The notes under the pieces: generated by a model
Told to the model about the DNA's origin: nothing
What the model saw: the letters and a program-made list of their open reading frames with translations, nothing else
The model's database searches: none
Program-made: the position numbers and the translations under genes
Source of the DNA: Rhizobium sp. BK313
GTDB taxonomy: Bacteria > Pseudomonadota > Alphaproteobacteria > Rhizobiales > Rhizobiaceae
Reading direction: 5' to 3'
DNA: 64,000 bases
Assembly: GCF_014193655.1 (NCBI RefSeq)
Contig: NZ_JACHZQ010000007.1
Span: forward strand, 310,001 to 374,000
Part shown: piece by piece, positions 8,898-17,054 of the stretch
How positions within the stretch are numbered: position 1 is the stretch's first letter
Layout: each line of letters begins with the position of its first letter

Positions 8898-9527
8898 ATG
8901 AACGAACTCTGGCCGTGGATGCTACTGGCGGGACTTGGAGCCTTTCACGGTCTCAACCCCGCGATGGGATGGCTGTTTGCCGTGGCGCTTGGCGTTCACC
9001 GGCAGAGTTCCGCTGCAGTGGTCAAGGCGGTGCCTGCCATCGCCCTGGGCCACGCCGTGTCCATCGCGCTGGTGGCCGGAGCCGTAGTCGCCGTCGGTCT
9101 TTTCGTGGATCAGGGTGCCGTGCGCATTGCCACCGGGTTGGGCCTCATCGCGTGGGCTATCTGGCATCATTTCTTCGGGCACCGGCACCGCGTTCGTATC
9201 GGCATGCGCACGGGGCTTGCCGGCCTCGTGCTCTGGTCGTTCCTGATGGCGACGGCTCATGGTGCGGGGCTCATGCTCCTGCCGGCCCTGATGCCGCTCT
9301 GTCTTGCGGGGTCGCCATTGCATAGCATCGGCGGGGATGCGTCGGCGGCGATGACGATCGCAGCGGTTGGTGTCCATACCCTTGCGATGCTGGCGGTCAC
9401 AGGCCTCGTTGCCCTGGCGGTCTATCGCTGGGTCGGGCTCGAGATATTGCGCAGCGCATGGATCAATGTGGATCTCGTATGGACGCTGGTTCTGCTTGGC
9501 ACAGGTACCGTAATGCTGATCGTCTAG
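8898..9527 (+). CDS. Polytopic membrane protein paired with the SBP56-like gene
   Basis: 209 aa with about six hydrophobic segments. Polar residues in or near helices include HGLNPAMGW at about 18-26, LGHAVSIAL, the cluster HHFFGHRHRVR near 90-100, and TAHGAGLML. Histidines inside helices near a G-N-P motif recall metal or organic-ion permeases, but no family could be named. It starts 30 bases after the oxidase gene, so co-transcription is likely and a shared role (metal supply or substrate transport) is inferred only. Confidence 0.75.
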   Translation: MNELWPWMLLAGLGAFHGLNPAMGWLFAVALGVHRQSSAAVVKAVPAIALGHAVSIALVAGAVVAVGLFVDQGAVRIATGLGLIAWAIWHHFFGHRHRVRIGMRTGLAGLVLWSFLMATAHGAGLMLLPALMPLCLAGSPLHSIGGDASAAMTIAAVGVHTLAMLAVTGLVALAVYRWVGLEILRSAWINVDLVWTLVLLGTGTVMLIV

Positions 9528-9668
9528 CGAAGGCGAAAAAGATGTGCTGAAGTCGGGGACTAATCTATCCCGGTGTTCTTTGGCATAATCTTGCCCGAAA
9601 GCCGTCTCACCCGTTTTGGGATAATGCTCTGAGCTTTAGCGAAATCATTTATGAATGGAGAATTTCCA

Positions 9669-10550
9669 GTGAAGATCGGATTTATCGGATTGGGCCAGAT
9701 GGGCAGCGCCATGGCGGCGAACCTGTTGAAGGCCGGGCACGATGTGACGGTTTACAATCGCTCGCGCGACAAGGCGGAAGCACTCGTCGGCGAGGGCGCA
9801 AAGATTGCCGCAACGGTGGCAGAGGCCTGTGGCGGCGAGGCGGTATTCACCATGCTCGCCAACGACGATGCGCTGTCGGCTGTCGTGCATGGCGACGGCG
9901 GCCTCTTGGCAAGCCTCGGCAAGGGCGCAATTCATATTTCCTCGAGCACGATCAGTGTCGCACTTTCGGAGCGACTGACGAAAGAGCATGCGGCGGTGGG
10001 TCAGCGCTTCGTCTCAGCACCGGTCTTCGGCCGTCCGGAAGCGGCGGCTGCAGCCAAACTCTTTGTCGCCGCGGCTGGCGAGCCCGGCGCCATCGAAGCC
10101 GTGACACCGCTGTTTGAGGCGATCGGCCAGCGCACCTTCGTTCTCGGCGAAGAACCGAAGTCCGCCAATCTCGTCAAACTCAGTGGCAATTTTCTGATCG
10201 CCTCGGTGATCGAGTCGCTCGGCGAGGCCATGGCGCTGGTGGAAAAGGGTGGGGTCGACCGGCATCAATATCTCGACCTTTTGACATCGACGCTGTTCAG
10301 TGCCCCGGTCTACAAGACCTATGGCGGCCTGATCGCCGACCGCAAATTCAAGCCCGCCGGCTTTGCCGCGCCTCTCGGTCAAAAAGACATCCGCCTCGCA
10401 CTGGCCGCCGGCGAGGCATTGAACGTGCCGCTGCCGCTTGCAAGCCTGCTGCGCGACCGCTTCCTGACCTTGCTCGCCCACGGCGGCGAGGATCTCGACT
10501 GGTCGGCGGTCGGAGCGCTGGCGGCGAAGGACGCGGGGCTGAAGGAATAG
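9669..10550 (+). CDS. NAD(P)-dependent oxidoreductase, 3-hydroxyisobutyrate dehydrogenase family
   Basis: 293 aa. The Rossmann motif at the very N-terminus (GFIGLGQMGSAMAANLLKAG) is followed by the family segment HISSSTIS and the catalytic-Lys region NLVKLSGNFLIAS, then the all-helical C-domain. Such enzymes reduce or oxidise beta-hydroxy acids (3-hydroxyisobutyrate, tartronate semialdehyde, succinic semialdehyde); the substrate cannot be read here. GTG 9669 is preferred over ATG 9651: GGAG lies 8 bases upstream and the Rossmann strand then starts at residue 2, as usual. Confidence 0.85.
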   Translation: MKIGFIGLGQMGSAMAANLLKAGHDVTVYNRSRDKAEALVGEGAKIAATVAEACGGEAVFTMLANDDALSAVVHGDGGLLASLGKGAIHISSSTISVALSERLTKEHAAVGQRFVSAPVFGRPEAAAAAKLFVAAAGEPGAIEAVTPLFEAIGQRTFVLGEEPKSANLVKLSGNFLIASVIESLGEAMALVEKGGVDRHQYLDLLTSTLFSAPVYKTYGGLIADRKFKPAGFAAPLGQKDIRLALAAGEALNVPLPLASLLRDRFLTLLAHGGEDLDWSAVGALAAKDAGLKE

Positions 10551-10674
10551 TGGCTCGGCATACGCGAAGCCTGCCGTGAGCAGCAAACAAGGAGAGCATC
10601 CTCTTTCGTAAGTAGCAGACGCTTGCCAAGCGAGGCGGTGCATGCAAGTTTCCGACAATCATGAGGAGGAAACC

Positions 10675-11310
10675 ATGCACCTCACCGCGCTGCTTGCCTT
10701 TGCAACCGTCTCCTTCATCGGCATCGCGACGCCGGGGCCGACCGTGCTTCTGGCATTGACCAACGGTTCGCGCTACGGCGTGCGCCGTGCCTTGGCCGGC
10801 ATGGCGGGAGCCGTGCTGTCGGACTTCGTATTGATCGGCGCGGTCGCCATCGGGCTCGGCGCGTTGCTGGCGGCCTCGGAATTCTGGTTTTCGGTGCTGA
10901 AATGGGCAGGCGCTGCCTATCTCGCCTTCCTCGGCATCATGATGCTGCGCTCGAAGGGAACGATCGACGGCATGCTCAAGGCCAGCGTCGAGCAGGCGAA
11001 GGGCACGGTGCTTTCCATCGGGTTGAAGAGCTTCATGGTCGCAGTGACCAATCCCAAGGGTTATCTGATGTTCTCGGCCTTCCTGCCGCAGTTCATCGAT
11101 CCGACTGCGCCGCAGATGCCGCAATATGTCATCCTGGCGCTGGTCTTCGCCTCGCTCGATTTCGCGATCATGTTCAGCTATGCCGTTTTCGGCTCGCAAG
11201 CCATGCGGTTCCTGAAGGCCGAAGGTGCGAAATGGCTGGAACGCGCCTGTGGCGGCGCGCTCCTGGCTCTAGCCGGCTCACTGGCGCTTTATCGCCGCGC
11301 CGCGAGCTGA
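10675..11310 (+). CDS. LysE/RhtB family amino-acid exporter
   Basis: 211 aa, six predicted helices. The family signature is at the N-terminus (IATPGPTVLLALTNGSRYG), followed by GAAYLAFLGIMMLRS and the AVTNPKGYLMF segment. Exports amino acids such as Thr, homoserine or Leu; the substrate is not predictable. The start at 10675 has AGGAGG 5 bases upstream, whereas the upstream ATG at 10642 has none. It converges with a threonine dehydratase gene across a RIME-like repeat; a shared link to threonine is possible but unproven. Confidence 0.88.
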   Translation: MHLTALLAFATVSFIGIATPGPTVLLALTNGSRYGVRRALAGMAGAVLSDFVLIGAVAIGLGALLAASEFWFSVLKWAGAAYLAFLGIMMLRSKGTIDGMLKASVEQAKGTVLSIGLKSFMVAVTNPKGYLMFSAFLPQFIDPTAPQMPQYVILALVFASLDFAIMFSYAVFGSQAMRFLKAEGAKWLERACGGALLALAGSLALYRRAAS

Positions 11311-11314
11311 GGGT

Positions 11315-11421
11315 TAGAGCGCCGTGTGTTCTTTCGAACGCACAAAAGTCGCTCTAATCTTTTGAATCTAGAGCATCTTGTCCGCTTGCAGGTGCTTCCA
11401 CCTGAAAGAGGGATGCTCTAG
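11315..11421. repeat. RIME-like intergenic palindromic repeat, copy 1
   Basis: 107 bp made of two palindromes: AGAGCG...CGCTCT (with TTCGAACGCAC in its middle), then CTAGAGCATC...GATGCTCTAG around CAGGTGCTTCCACCTG. A second copy is at 21863-21964. The size and two-palindrome layout match the Rhizobium-specific intergenic mosaic element RIME1. It fills the gap after the LysE gene and slightly overlaps the 3' end of the convergent dehydratase gene. Confidence 0.8.
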
Positions 11422-12389
11422 TGACGATGCAATGCTGTCTCGAAAACGTCCGTGTCGACATTGCCGCCTGAAGTGACCGCGATGACCGTGTCGCCGTCGA
11501 TCTTCTTGCCATGGAACAGGGCCGCTGCAAGTGCCACAGCGCCGCCCGGCTCGACGACGATCTTGAGGCGAGTGAAGGCGAGCGCCATCGCGTCCAGTGC
11601 TTCCTCGTCGGTCACGACCAGACCGGGGCCGCAGAGGCGCTTGAGGATAGGAAAGGTGATGTTGCCGGGCTGCGGGGTGATGATGGCGTCGCAGATCGAG
11701 CCTTGCAGGGCGGCGTTGCGTTCGATCTTGCCAGAGGCGAGGGAACGGGTGGTGTCGTCAAAGTCCTTGGGTTCACAGGGCCGGACTTTGAAGCCGGGGG
11801 CGTGGGCCTCGAGCGCCAGCGCGATGCCGGAGGTGAGCCCGCCGCCGCCGCAGGGGACGAGTACGGTTGCGGCATCGATGCCTTCTTCGGCTGCCTGTTC
11901 GGCGATTTCCAGCCCGGCCGTTCCCTGGCCTGCTATGACCAGCGGTTCGTCGAAAGGCTTGATCAGCGTCAGGCCGCGTTCCTTGGAGAGCCGCGCACCG
12001 ATCTCGTCGCGATCTTCCTTGATGCGGTCATAGAGCACGACTTCGGCGCCGAAGGCGCGGGTATTGGCGATCTTCAGCTTCGGTGCATCCGTTGGCATGA
12101 CGATGACGGCGGGGACGCCGTGCAATTGTGCGGCGAGCGCCACGCCCTGGGCATGGTTGCCCGAAGAAAAGGCAATGACGCCCTTGGCGCGCACGGAGGG
12201 TTCCAGCGCCGACACCGCCGACCAGCCGCCGCGGAATTTGAAGGAGCCGGAATGCTGCAGGCATTCCGCCTTCACGAACAGCCGCCGCCCGGCGATCTCA
12301 TCGAGGAAGGGAGAAGAGAGAAGGGGCGTGCGCCGGGCGCGGCCGTCGAGGCGAGCGCGAGCGGCTTCAATCATTGCAATATCGACCAT
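11418..12389 (-). CDS. Threonine/serine dehydratase (PLP fold type II)
   Basis: 323 aa, the short catabolic form without a C-terminal ACT regulatory domain. The PLP-lysine motif SGSFKFRGG has Lys51, and SSGNHAQGVAL and the phosphate-binding loop PCGGGGLTSG are present. Deaminates L-threonine (or serine) to 2-oxobutyrate (pyruvate) plus ammonium. It could equally be a serine/threonine racemase-type paralogue. The start at 12389 (MVDIAMIEAAR) fits the family N-terminus although the RBS is weak; the frame continues 66 codons upstream without a better site. Confidence 0.87.
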   Translation of the reverse strand: MVDIAMIEAARARLDGRARRTPLLSSPFLDEIAGRRLFVKAECLQHSGSFKFRGGWSAVSALEPSVRAKGVIAFSSGNHAQGVALAAQLHGVPAVIVMPTDAPKLKIANTRAFGAEVVLYDRIKEDRDEIGARLSKERGLTLIKPFDEPLVIAGQGTAGLEIAEQAAEEGIDAATVLVPCGGGGLTSGIALALEAHAPGFKVRPCEPKDFDDTTRSLASGKIERNAALQGSICDAIITPQPGNITFPILKRLCGPGLVVTDEEALDAMALAFTRLKIVVEPGGAVALAAALFHGKKIDGDTVIAVTSGGNVDTDVFETALHRH

Positions 12390-12478
12390 AGAGGAAACAC
12401 TCTTCTGCTGCGGAAAGGTTATCCATCCATAAAACGCTGCAGCCCTCTTTGAAACAACGACTTTGTCCCTGTGACACT

Positions 12479-13051
12479 TCAACCTGCTTCCGGGAGGGAG
12501 AGATGGCCGACATTGTAAGCCTGGACGCCTGGCCGCAACATGCGTTTCGGCAGATCGGCGAGGAGCCGGAAATGCACCCGCGTCCAACTGTTGGGCTCGA
12601 AGGCGGCGACGGAGGCAAGTGCTTCTCCGCGTGCGACGTCGCCAGCAGCTTCATCGCTCTCGCGCTGACGAATCTCGGCGAGCGGCGCATGGGACTCCGT
12701 TTGGATGATCTCGCGGGTGGCAAACCGGGCATTGCGAATGTCCGGCGAAACGTCGGCACGCCAGACGACCCAGGTCTTCACTTTCGGCCAGCCGAAACTA
12801 TCCGTCAGCCCGACAAAGCCGGGGCCGCAGATGAAATCGCTCAAGCCTTCGTCCTTCTCCCAGACATAGAAGGGCGCGTAGAGATTTTCCCGGCTTTCCG
12901 TTACTCCATTATCCTTCCGCGCCGTGAGATAGGCCTTGAATTTCAGGCCAGGAAAATTGTCGAGCAGGTGGCCCTTGTCACGGATGCGGCGATCAATGAT
13001 CGCCATGTCGTAGTCGGCGGGCAGGGGGAAGCTGTATTGCATGGCGATCAT
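12479..13051 (-). CDS. DUF4865 family protein
   Basis: 190 aa matching DUF4865 over the whole length (MQYSFPLPADYDMAIIDRRI at the start, then GHLLDNFPGLKFKAYL and YAPFYVWEKDEGL). The domain resembles dimeric alpha-beta barrel monooxygenase folds; no function is known. GGAGGA lies 6 bases before ATG 13051. It follows the cupin gene by only 2 bases and is the last gene of the tautomerase-cupin-DUF4865 operon. Confidence 0.8.
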   Translation of the reverse strand: MIAMQYSFPLPADYDMAIIDRRIRDKGHLLDNFPGLKFKAYLTARKDNGVTESRENLYAPFYVWEKDEGLSDFICGPGFVGLTDSFGWPKVKTWVVWRADVSPDIRNARFATREIIQTESHAPLAEIRQRESDEAAGDVARGEALASVAAFEPNSWTRVHFRLLADLPKRMLRPGVQAYNVGHLSLPEAG

Positions 13052-13053
13052 GG

Positions 13054-13449
13054 TCAATCCTCCAGCCAGGTCACGGCGCTACCGTTCTTTGCGGCCTGGA
13101 TGCTGATATAGGCGAAGTTGCTGTCCGGCGCTGCGCCATGTCGATGACGCTCGCCGGGAGCGAAGGTGATGCAGTCGCCGGCGCGCAGTTCCTCGGCGGC
13201 GTGGTTGTCGCGCTCGGCAAGCCCGACGCCCGACAGGGCGTAGAGGATCTGGCCGTGCGGATGCGTATGCCAACGGGTCATGGTGCCGGGTTCGAGCGCG
13301 CAGCGCATAGCGCTCAAGCCGCCGTCTTGACTATTTTCGACCAGCATTTCCACCCAGAAGGGAGCGTTGGCGATACCGTCAGGTGAGCGTTTCGTGGCGC
13401 TGCCGGCGCGGTGGATCTGTGGCGATTGCGGACTGGTGGATTGTTCCAT
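13054..13449 (-). CDS. Single-domain cupin protein
   Basis: 131 aa, one cupin barrel. Metal-binding motif 1 is RWHTHPHGQILYALSG (two His plus Gln) and motif 2 is LRAGDCITFAPGERHRHGA. Probably a small metal-dependent enzyme or ligand-binding protein; cupins are too diverse for a substrate call. Middle gene of the operon driven from the LysR-facing promoter: 5 bases from the tautomerase stop and 2 from the DUF4865 start. Confidence 0.85.
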   Translation of the reverse strand: MEQSTSPQSPQIHRAGSATKRSPDGIANAPFWVEMLVENSQDGGLSAMRCALEPGTMTRWHTHPHGQILYALSGVGLAERDNHAAEELRAGDCITFAPGERHRHGAAPDSNFAYISIQAAKNGSAVTWLED

Positions 13450-13454
13450 CGCCG

Positions 13455-13871
13455 CTACGCCTGTTCGCGCTGATGGACGGCACCGCCCGGAATCCCGTCA
13501 TAAATGACGCCGTTCGAAAAGGAGATGTTCTCAGGTGGCGTCGCCGTTATCACGATCATGACATCTTCCGGACGAATGCCTGGTGCTTCAGCAAGCAACT
13601 GGACGAGGCGGCGATAGAAACCCTGCTTCATCCCGGCGGTGCGTGGCTTGCCGATGGTGATTTCAAAGAAGACAAAATTATCCGAGCGCGGGCCTCCGAG
13701 ATAGGTCGGATCAAAGATCAATTCGCCAGCGTCGAATTGATGGATCGATTGAAAACGATCGTCAGGCGGCACATCGAAGGTCTCGATCATGGCGCGGTGG
13801 AAATTGTCCGAGAGTGCCTTGAGGTATTCCGGCGACTTGCCGCGGAGAAGGGAAATACGGGTGAATGGCAT
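13455..13871 (-). CDS. Tautomerase family protein
   Basis: 138 aa. After Met removal the N-terminus is Pro (MPFTRISLLRGKSPEYL), the catalytic base of the 4-oxalocrotonate tautomerase superfamily. The length indicates the two-unit, MIF/malonate-semialdehyde-decarboxylase-like class. The start at 13871 has AGGAG 6 bases upstream and is the one that exposes Pro1; the frame extends 7 codons further without support. First gene of the operon divergent from the LysR gene, so probably its main target. Confidence 0.85.
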   Translation of the reverse strand: MPFTRISLLRGKSPEYLKALSDNFHRAMIETFDVPPDDRFQSIHQFDAGELIFDPTYLGGPRSDNFVFFEITIGKPRTAGMKQGFYRRLVQLLAEAPGIRPEDVMIVITATPPENISFSNGVIYDGIPGGAVHQREQA

Positions 13872-13940
13872 AGCGTGCTCCTGTCCTGTCATCAGGTCTA
13901 CTTGACGGCTTCACCATGCCACGGGATAATCGTTCGGAAA

Positions 13941-13961
13941 ATCAGATAATATTGGACTGAT
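13941..13961. promoter_or_regulatory. LysR-type operator between the LysR gene and its divergent operon
   Basis: Perfect inverted repeat ATCAG-N11-CTGAT, which contains the T-N11-A core expected of LysR regulators. It lies in the 116-bp divergent intergenic region, 27 bases before the regulator start. Confidence 0.75.
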
Positions 13962-13987
13962 AGTCCCAAAAATATGGATCGTTGATC

Positions 13988-14929
13988 ATGCGGAAAATCA
14001 TCTTCGACCTCGACGTTCTGCGCAGCTTTGTCACCGGCATGGAGCTTGGCAGTTTTGCCAAGGCGGCCGACCGGCTCGGGCGTTCGACGTCGGCGATCAG
14101 TGCGCAGCTCAAGAAGCTGGAGGAACAGGCGGGCACACCGATCTTCCGCAAAGCCGGGCGGGGGCTGGCGCTGACGGAGGCCGGCGAGACCATGCTTGCC
14201 TATGCGCGGAGGTTGCTGGATCTCAACGACGAAGCGGCGACCGCAATTCATGGCGCCGATCTGGAGGGGTGGGTGCGCCTCGGCTTGCAGGAGGATTTCG
14301 GCGAGACGCTCCTGCCGGAGGTGCTTGGCCGCTTCGCTCGCGCGCATCCGAAGGTGCGGATCGAGGCGCGCGTGGTCCGAAATGCGGAGCTGATCGAGCG
14401 GGTGACATCCGGCAAGCTCGATCTGGCCCTTGCCTGGAGTGACGGTTTTCGCACTGCCCATACCGATCGGATCGCCGAAGTGCCGATGTGCTGGGTCGGA
14501 CCAGCGCATGGTGCCACCCATTGGCATGCCGATGGCGGCGAGCCGCTGCCGCTTGCGTCACTGGAGGCACCCTGCCTGCTGCGAACCATCGCGACCAAGG
14601 TGCTGGATCACGCCGGTATCGGCTGGCGCATCTCCTTTGTCAGCCCCAGTCTTGGCGGGCTCTGGGCCGCGACGGCAGCGGGGCTGGGTTTGACCGTACG
14701 TACGCCGCTAGGCTTGCCGGACAAAGTGCGGCTGCTGGCAGCAGGCGAAGCCGGCTTGCCGCCGTTGCCGAAACTGGATCTCGTGCTGCATCGCGCCGAA
14801 GCGGAGGCAAATCCGGCGACGGAGCGGCTGGCTTCGATCATGCTGCAAGCCGTGCGGCAAACGGTGGACGCGACGCCGCAGGGGCGGGTGTTTGTCGATG
14901 CCCCGAATTATGAATTGGTGACCGCTTGA
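13988..14929 (+). CDS. LysR family transcriptional regulator
   Basis: 313 aa. N-terminal winged helix at about residues 8-65 (LRSFVTGMELGSFAKAADRL, RSTSAISAQLKKLE), then a two-lobed effector domain (90-300). It probably regulates the divergent tautomerase-cupin-DUF4865 operon through the inverted repeat at 13941-13961. ATG 13988 is chosen; an in-frame TTG lies 6 bases earlier. Its 3' end overlaps the convergent alpha/beta hydrolase gene by 22 bp. Confidence 0.9.
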   Translation: MRKIIFDLDVLRSFVTGMELGSFAKAADRLGRSTSAISAQLKKLEEQAGTPIFRKAGRGLALTEAGETMLAYARRLLDLNDEAATAIHGADLEGWVRLGLQEDFGETLLPEVLGRFARAHPKVRIEARVVRNAELIERVTSGKLDLALAWSDGFRTAHTDRIAEVPMCWVGPAHGATHWHADGGEPLPLASLEAPCLLRTIATKVLDHAGIGWRISFVSPSLGGLWAATAAGLGLTVRTPLGLPDKVRLLAAGEAGLPPLPKLDLVLHRAEAEANPATERLASIMLQAVRQTVDATPQGRVFVDAPNYELVTA

Positions 14930-15960
14930 GGCGAGGACGGGGCTTCGGTTGGCAGCGCGGTCTTCAGGCTGGCAATGCGGGTTTCCGCTGCCTGGGCGAG
15001 CGCCTGGAGATCGCGTGACTGGCCGGCGAGGTGCTCCATCGCCGCGATGACCACATCGGTCGCAACATAGTCCGGCTTATGGCCGAGATGGCGGATGGTG
15101 ACGAGCTCGGCGCCGGCGATATCGCGCGCCAGACCGCGGGAATGCAGCTCTTCCATGACGATGTCGTCGCTGTCGCCGGTGATGATGACAGTTGGCGCTG
15201 TGATCTCGCGATAGCGCCGCGCTTGCGCGGAAACATAGGCGAAGAGATTGGCAACGTCGGCTGCGTTATTGCGAAAGGCTTTTGGCCGCAGCACCAGCTC
15301 CGGTGCTGTCTTTTCAATATAGTCGGCAGGCCGCTCATTGGGGCGGAAGACGCCGCGCGTGCCGCTTTCGACACGGCGCAGGCCGATTGGCATCACTACC
15401 AGATGGGCGAAGAGCCAGCCAAAGACCGGCATGGCGGCAAGCGTATAATACCAGTCGATGCCGCCCGGCCATGGGTGGGTCGCCGGTGAGAGGAAAAGCA
15501 GGCCGCTTGTCTTGTCAGCATGACGAACGCCGAAGGCCGCAGCAATGGCGCCACCGAAGGAATGGCCGACGATGATCGCGCTTTCGATACCGCGTTTTTC
15601 CATCAACCTGGCGATGGCATCAGCCTGGCCGGAGGGCAAGGCATTTTCCGGGCCGCCGCGTTCGGAATAGCCATGGCCGGGGCGATCGACGAACAGCATT
15701 TCGGCCCGGCCGGCAAGCGGGCCGGCAAAAGCTGCGTATTGGTCGCGCAGATTGCCGCTGGCGCCGTGGATGAAAACCAACGGGGGAAGGTCGACGGTGG
15801 CGGGGCGGGGCAGGTGCACGGCGTTTATACGGAATCCGCCGATATCGGTCAGTTCGCCTATGTTCGGGTAGGCCTGCTCGATGGCGCGTGTCTTGTAGGC
15901 CGAAAAGCCGACCGCAACGACAACAAGCAGAGTAAGGGCGTAAAACAAAACATTGATCAT
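14908..15960 (-). CDS. Membrane-anchored alpha/beta hydrolase
   Basis: 350 aa. An N-terminal hydrophobic helix (residues 2-21) has no clear cleavage site, so it is probably an anchor. The oxyanion motif FIHGASGN (63-70), the nucleophile elbow GHSFGG with Ser134, a late Asp in TGDSDDIV and a His in IRHLGHKPDY complete a catalytic triad. The last 40 residues are Ala/Thr-rich. Substrate unknown; lipase or esterase activity is the default. Its gene end overlaps the LysR gene tail-to-tail. Confidence 0.85.
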   Translation of the reverse strand: MINVLFYALTLLVVVAVGFSAYKTRAIEQAYPNIGELTDIGGFRINAVHLPRPATVDLPPLVFIHGASGNLRDQYAAFAGPLAGRAEMLFVDRPGHGYSERGGPENALPSGQADAIARLMEKRGIESAIIVGHSFGGAIAAAFGVRHADKTSGLLFLSPATHPWPGGIDWYYTLAAMPVFGWLFAHLVVMPIGLRRVESGTRGVFRPNERPADYIEKTAPELVLRPKAFRNNAADVANLFAYVSAQARRYREITAPTVIITGDSDDIVMEELHSRGLARDIAGAELVTIRHLGHKPDYVATDVVIAAMEHLAGQSRDLQALAQAAETRIASLKTALPTEAPSSPQAVTNS

Positions 15961-16048
15961 TGCTGTATGAAGCAGATAACGGAACTCTTAGCCTATCCGA
16001 CTTTCATGACCTCTCGTCCGTCGCAGGCCTGCCCGTTGTTGACAAACC

Positions 16049-16669
16049 CTAGGTTCGGCTTCCGGCGATCTTTTCGGAGAGGGTATTAGCCTGCTCCTGG
16101 GCGGCGCGATTCGCCGGGTAGATTTCAAGGAAGCGTTCCCAGGCCTTCAGCGTCAGCTCGTCGTTGCCGGCTTCGCTCAAGATCGCGGCCATACCGGCAA
16201 GCGCACCGAAATGGCGCGGCTCTATCCGCAGCACCTGATTGATGTCTTCCATCGACTTGCGATAGTCGCCGATAGCGTAATTCAAGGTCGCGCGGCGATT
16301 CCACCCTTCGGCATAGTCGGGCTTCAAAGCGATGACCTGATCAAGGAAATCCATAGCGGCGGCGTTGCGCTTTTCCTGGATGGCCTTGTCGGCCCATTGC
16401 ATCAGGAGATTGATCGTGGCGCTACCGGAATCGCTCCACTCCATGCGGATCTGGTCGGCGATGAGGCTCGCCTGATCGGGATCGCGCTGGCGCTTCAAAG
16501 CTGTGAAGAGATTGTCGAGCTGCTGCTTTGGCGACAGGTTGTCGGTCGCAGCGTTCGGATCTTTCTTCTCGACGATGCTCGAATCATCCGCCATGGCGAC
16601 ATGCGGTGCGACAACGGTCAGAGCGAGGAGAATCGGCAGGGCCAGATATGACAAAGCAAAAATGCGCAT
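16049..16669 (-). CDS. Periplasmic tetratricopeptide-repeat protein
   Basis: 206 aa. A signal peptide of about 25 residues ends at VAMADD. TPR units follow at about 85-190 (EGWNRRATLNYAIGDYRKSM, HFGALAGMAAILSEAGNDEL). TPRs mediate protein-protein contacts in the envelope; no partner is visible. ATG 16669 and ATG 16678 are both possible; the first gives the more usual short n-region. Confidence 0.82.
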   Translation of the reverse strand: MRIFALSYLALPILLALTVVAPHVAMADDSSIVEKKDPNAATDNLSPKQQLDNLFTALKRQRDPDQASLIADQIRMEWSDSGSATINLLMQWADKAIQEKRNAAAMDFLDQVIALKPDYAEGWNRRATLNYAIGDYRKSMEDINQVLRIEPRHFGALAGMAAILSEAGNDELTLKAWERFLEIYPANRAAQEQANTLSEKIAGSRT

Positions 16670-16776
16670 GGCGGGCATAGTAGCCCGCCAATGTCGAAGA
16701 TCAAAACAATTTTGATGTGATCATCTCAAGCGACCGGTGAACGGTCTGCCTGCCCATAGCCAGGCGCCACGCAAAA

Positions 16777-16902
16777 TCAGCCCTGACGAGCCTTGTAGCG
16801 CGGGTTCAGCTTGTTGATGATATAAATGCGGCCCTTGCGGCGGACCAGACGGTTGTCACGGTGACGCGCCTTGAGCGACTTGAGCGAATTCTTGATCTTC
16901 AT
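16777..16902 (-). CDS. rpmJ: Ribosomal protein L36 (zinc-free form)
   Basis: 41 aa: MKIKNSLKSLKARHR start, then RLVRRKGRIYIINKLNPRYK, the classic bL36 core. No Cys is present, so it is the C-minus paralogue type that needs no zinc, as is usual in alphaproteobacteria. The frame opens 20 codons further upstream but bL36 never has that extension. It is transcribed alone, downstream of the purK terminator. Confidence 0.95.
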   Translation of the reverse strand: MKIKNSLKSLKARHRDNRLVRRKGRIYIINKLNPRYKARQG

Positions 16903-16959
16903 TTTTCTGATCCGCGATGTTTGAGGGGGAATGTCACATTCGCCCGTATCTTTAACAAT

Positions 16960-16982
16960 CAAAAGCGCGCTCAGGGCGCGCT
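16960..16982 (-). terminator. Hairpin terminator between purK and rpmJ
   Basis: Minus-strand arms AGCGCGC and GCGCGCT around a 5-base loop, followed by TTTTGATT. It ends the DUF465-purE-purK transcript and insulates rpmJ. Confidence 0.75.
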
Positions 16983-17054
16983 CTTTAGGGTGGGCAGCAA
17001 ATACCCCGTCCCCTGGGTCGTGTCAACTACGTCAGGGGCTTTTTCCCTGCGCTG

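Noticed and set aside
9581..9594. Sigma-54-like TGGCA...TTGC upstream of the dehydrogenase gene
   Set aside because: The spacing between TGGCA and TTGC is 5 bases instead of the 6 required, so the -24/-12 geometry is wrong.
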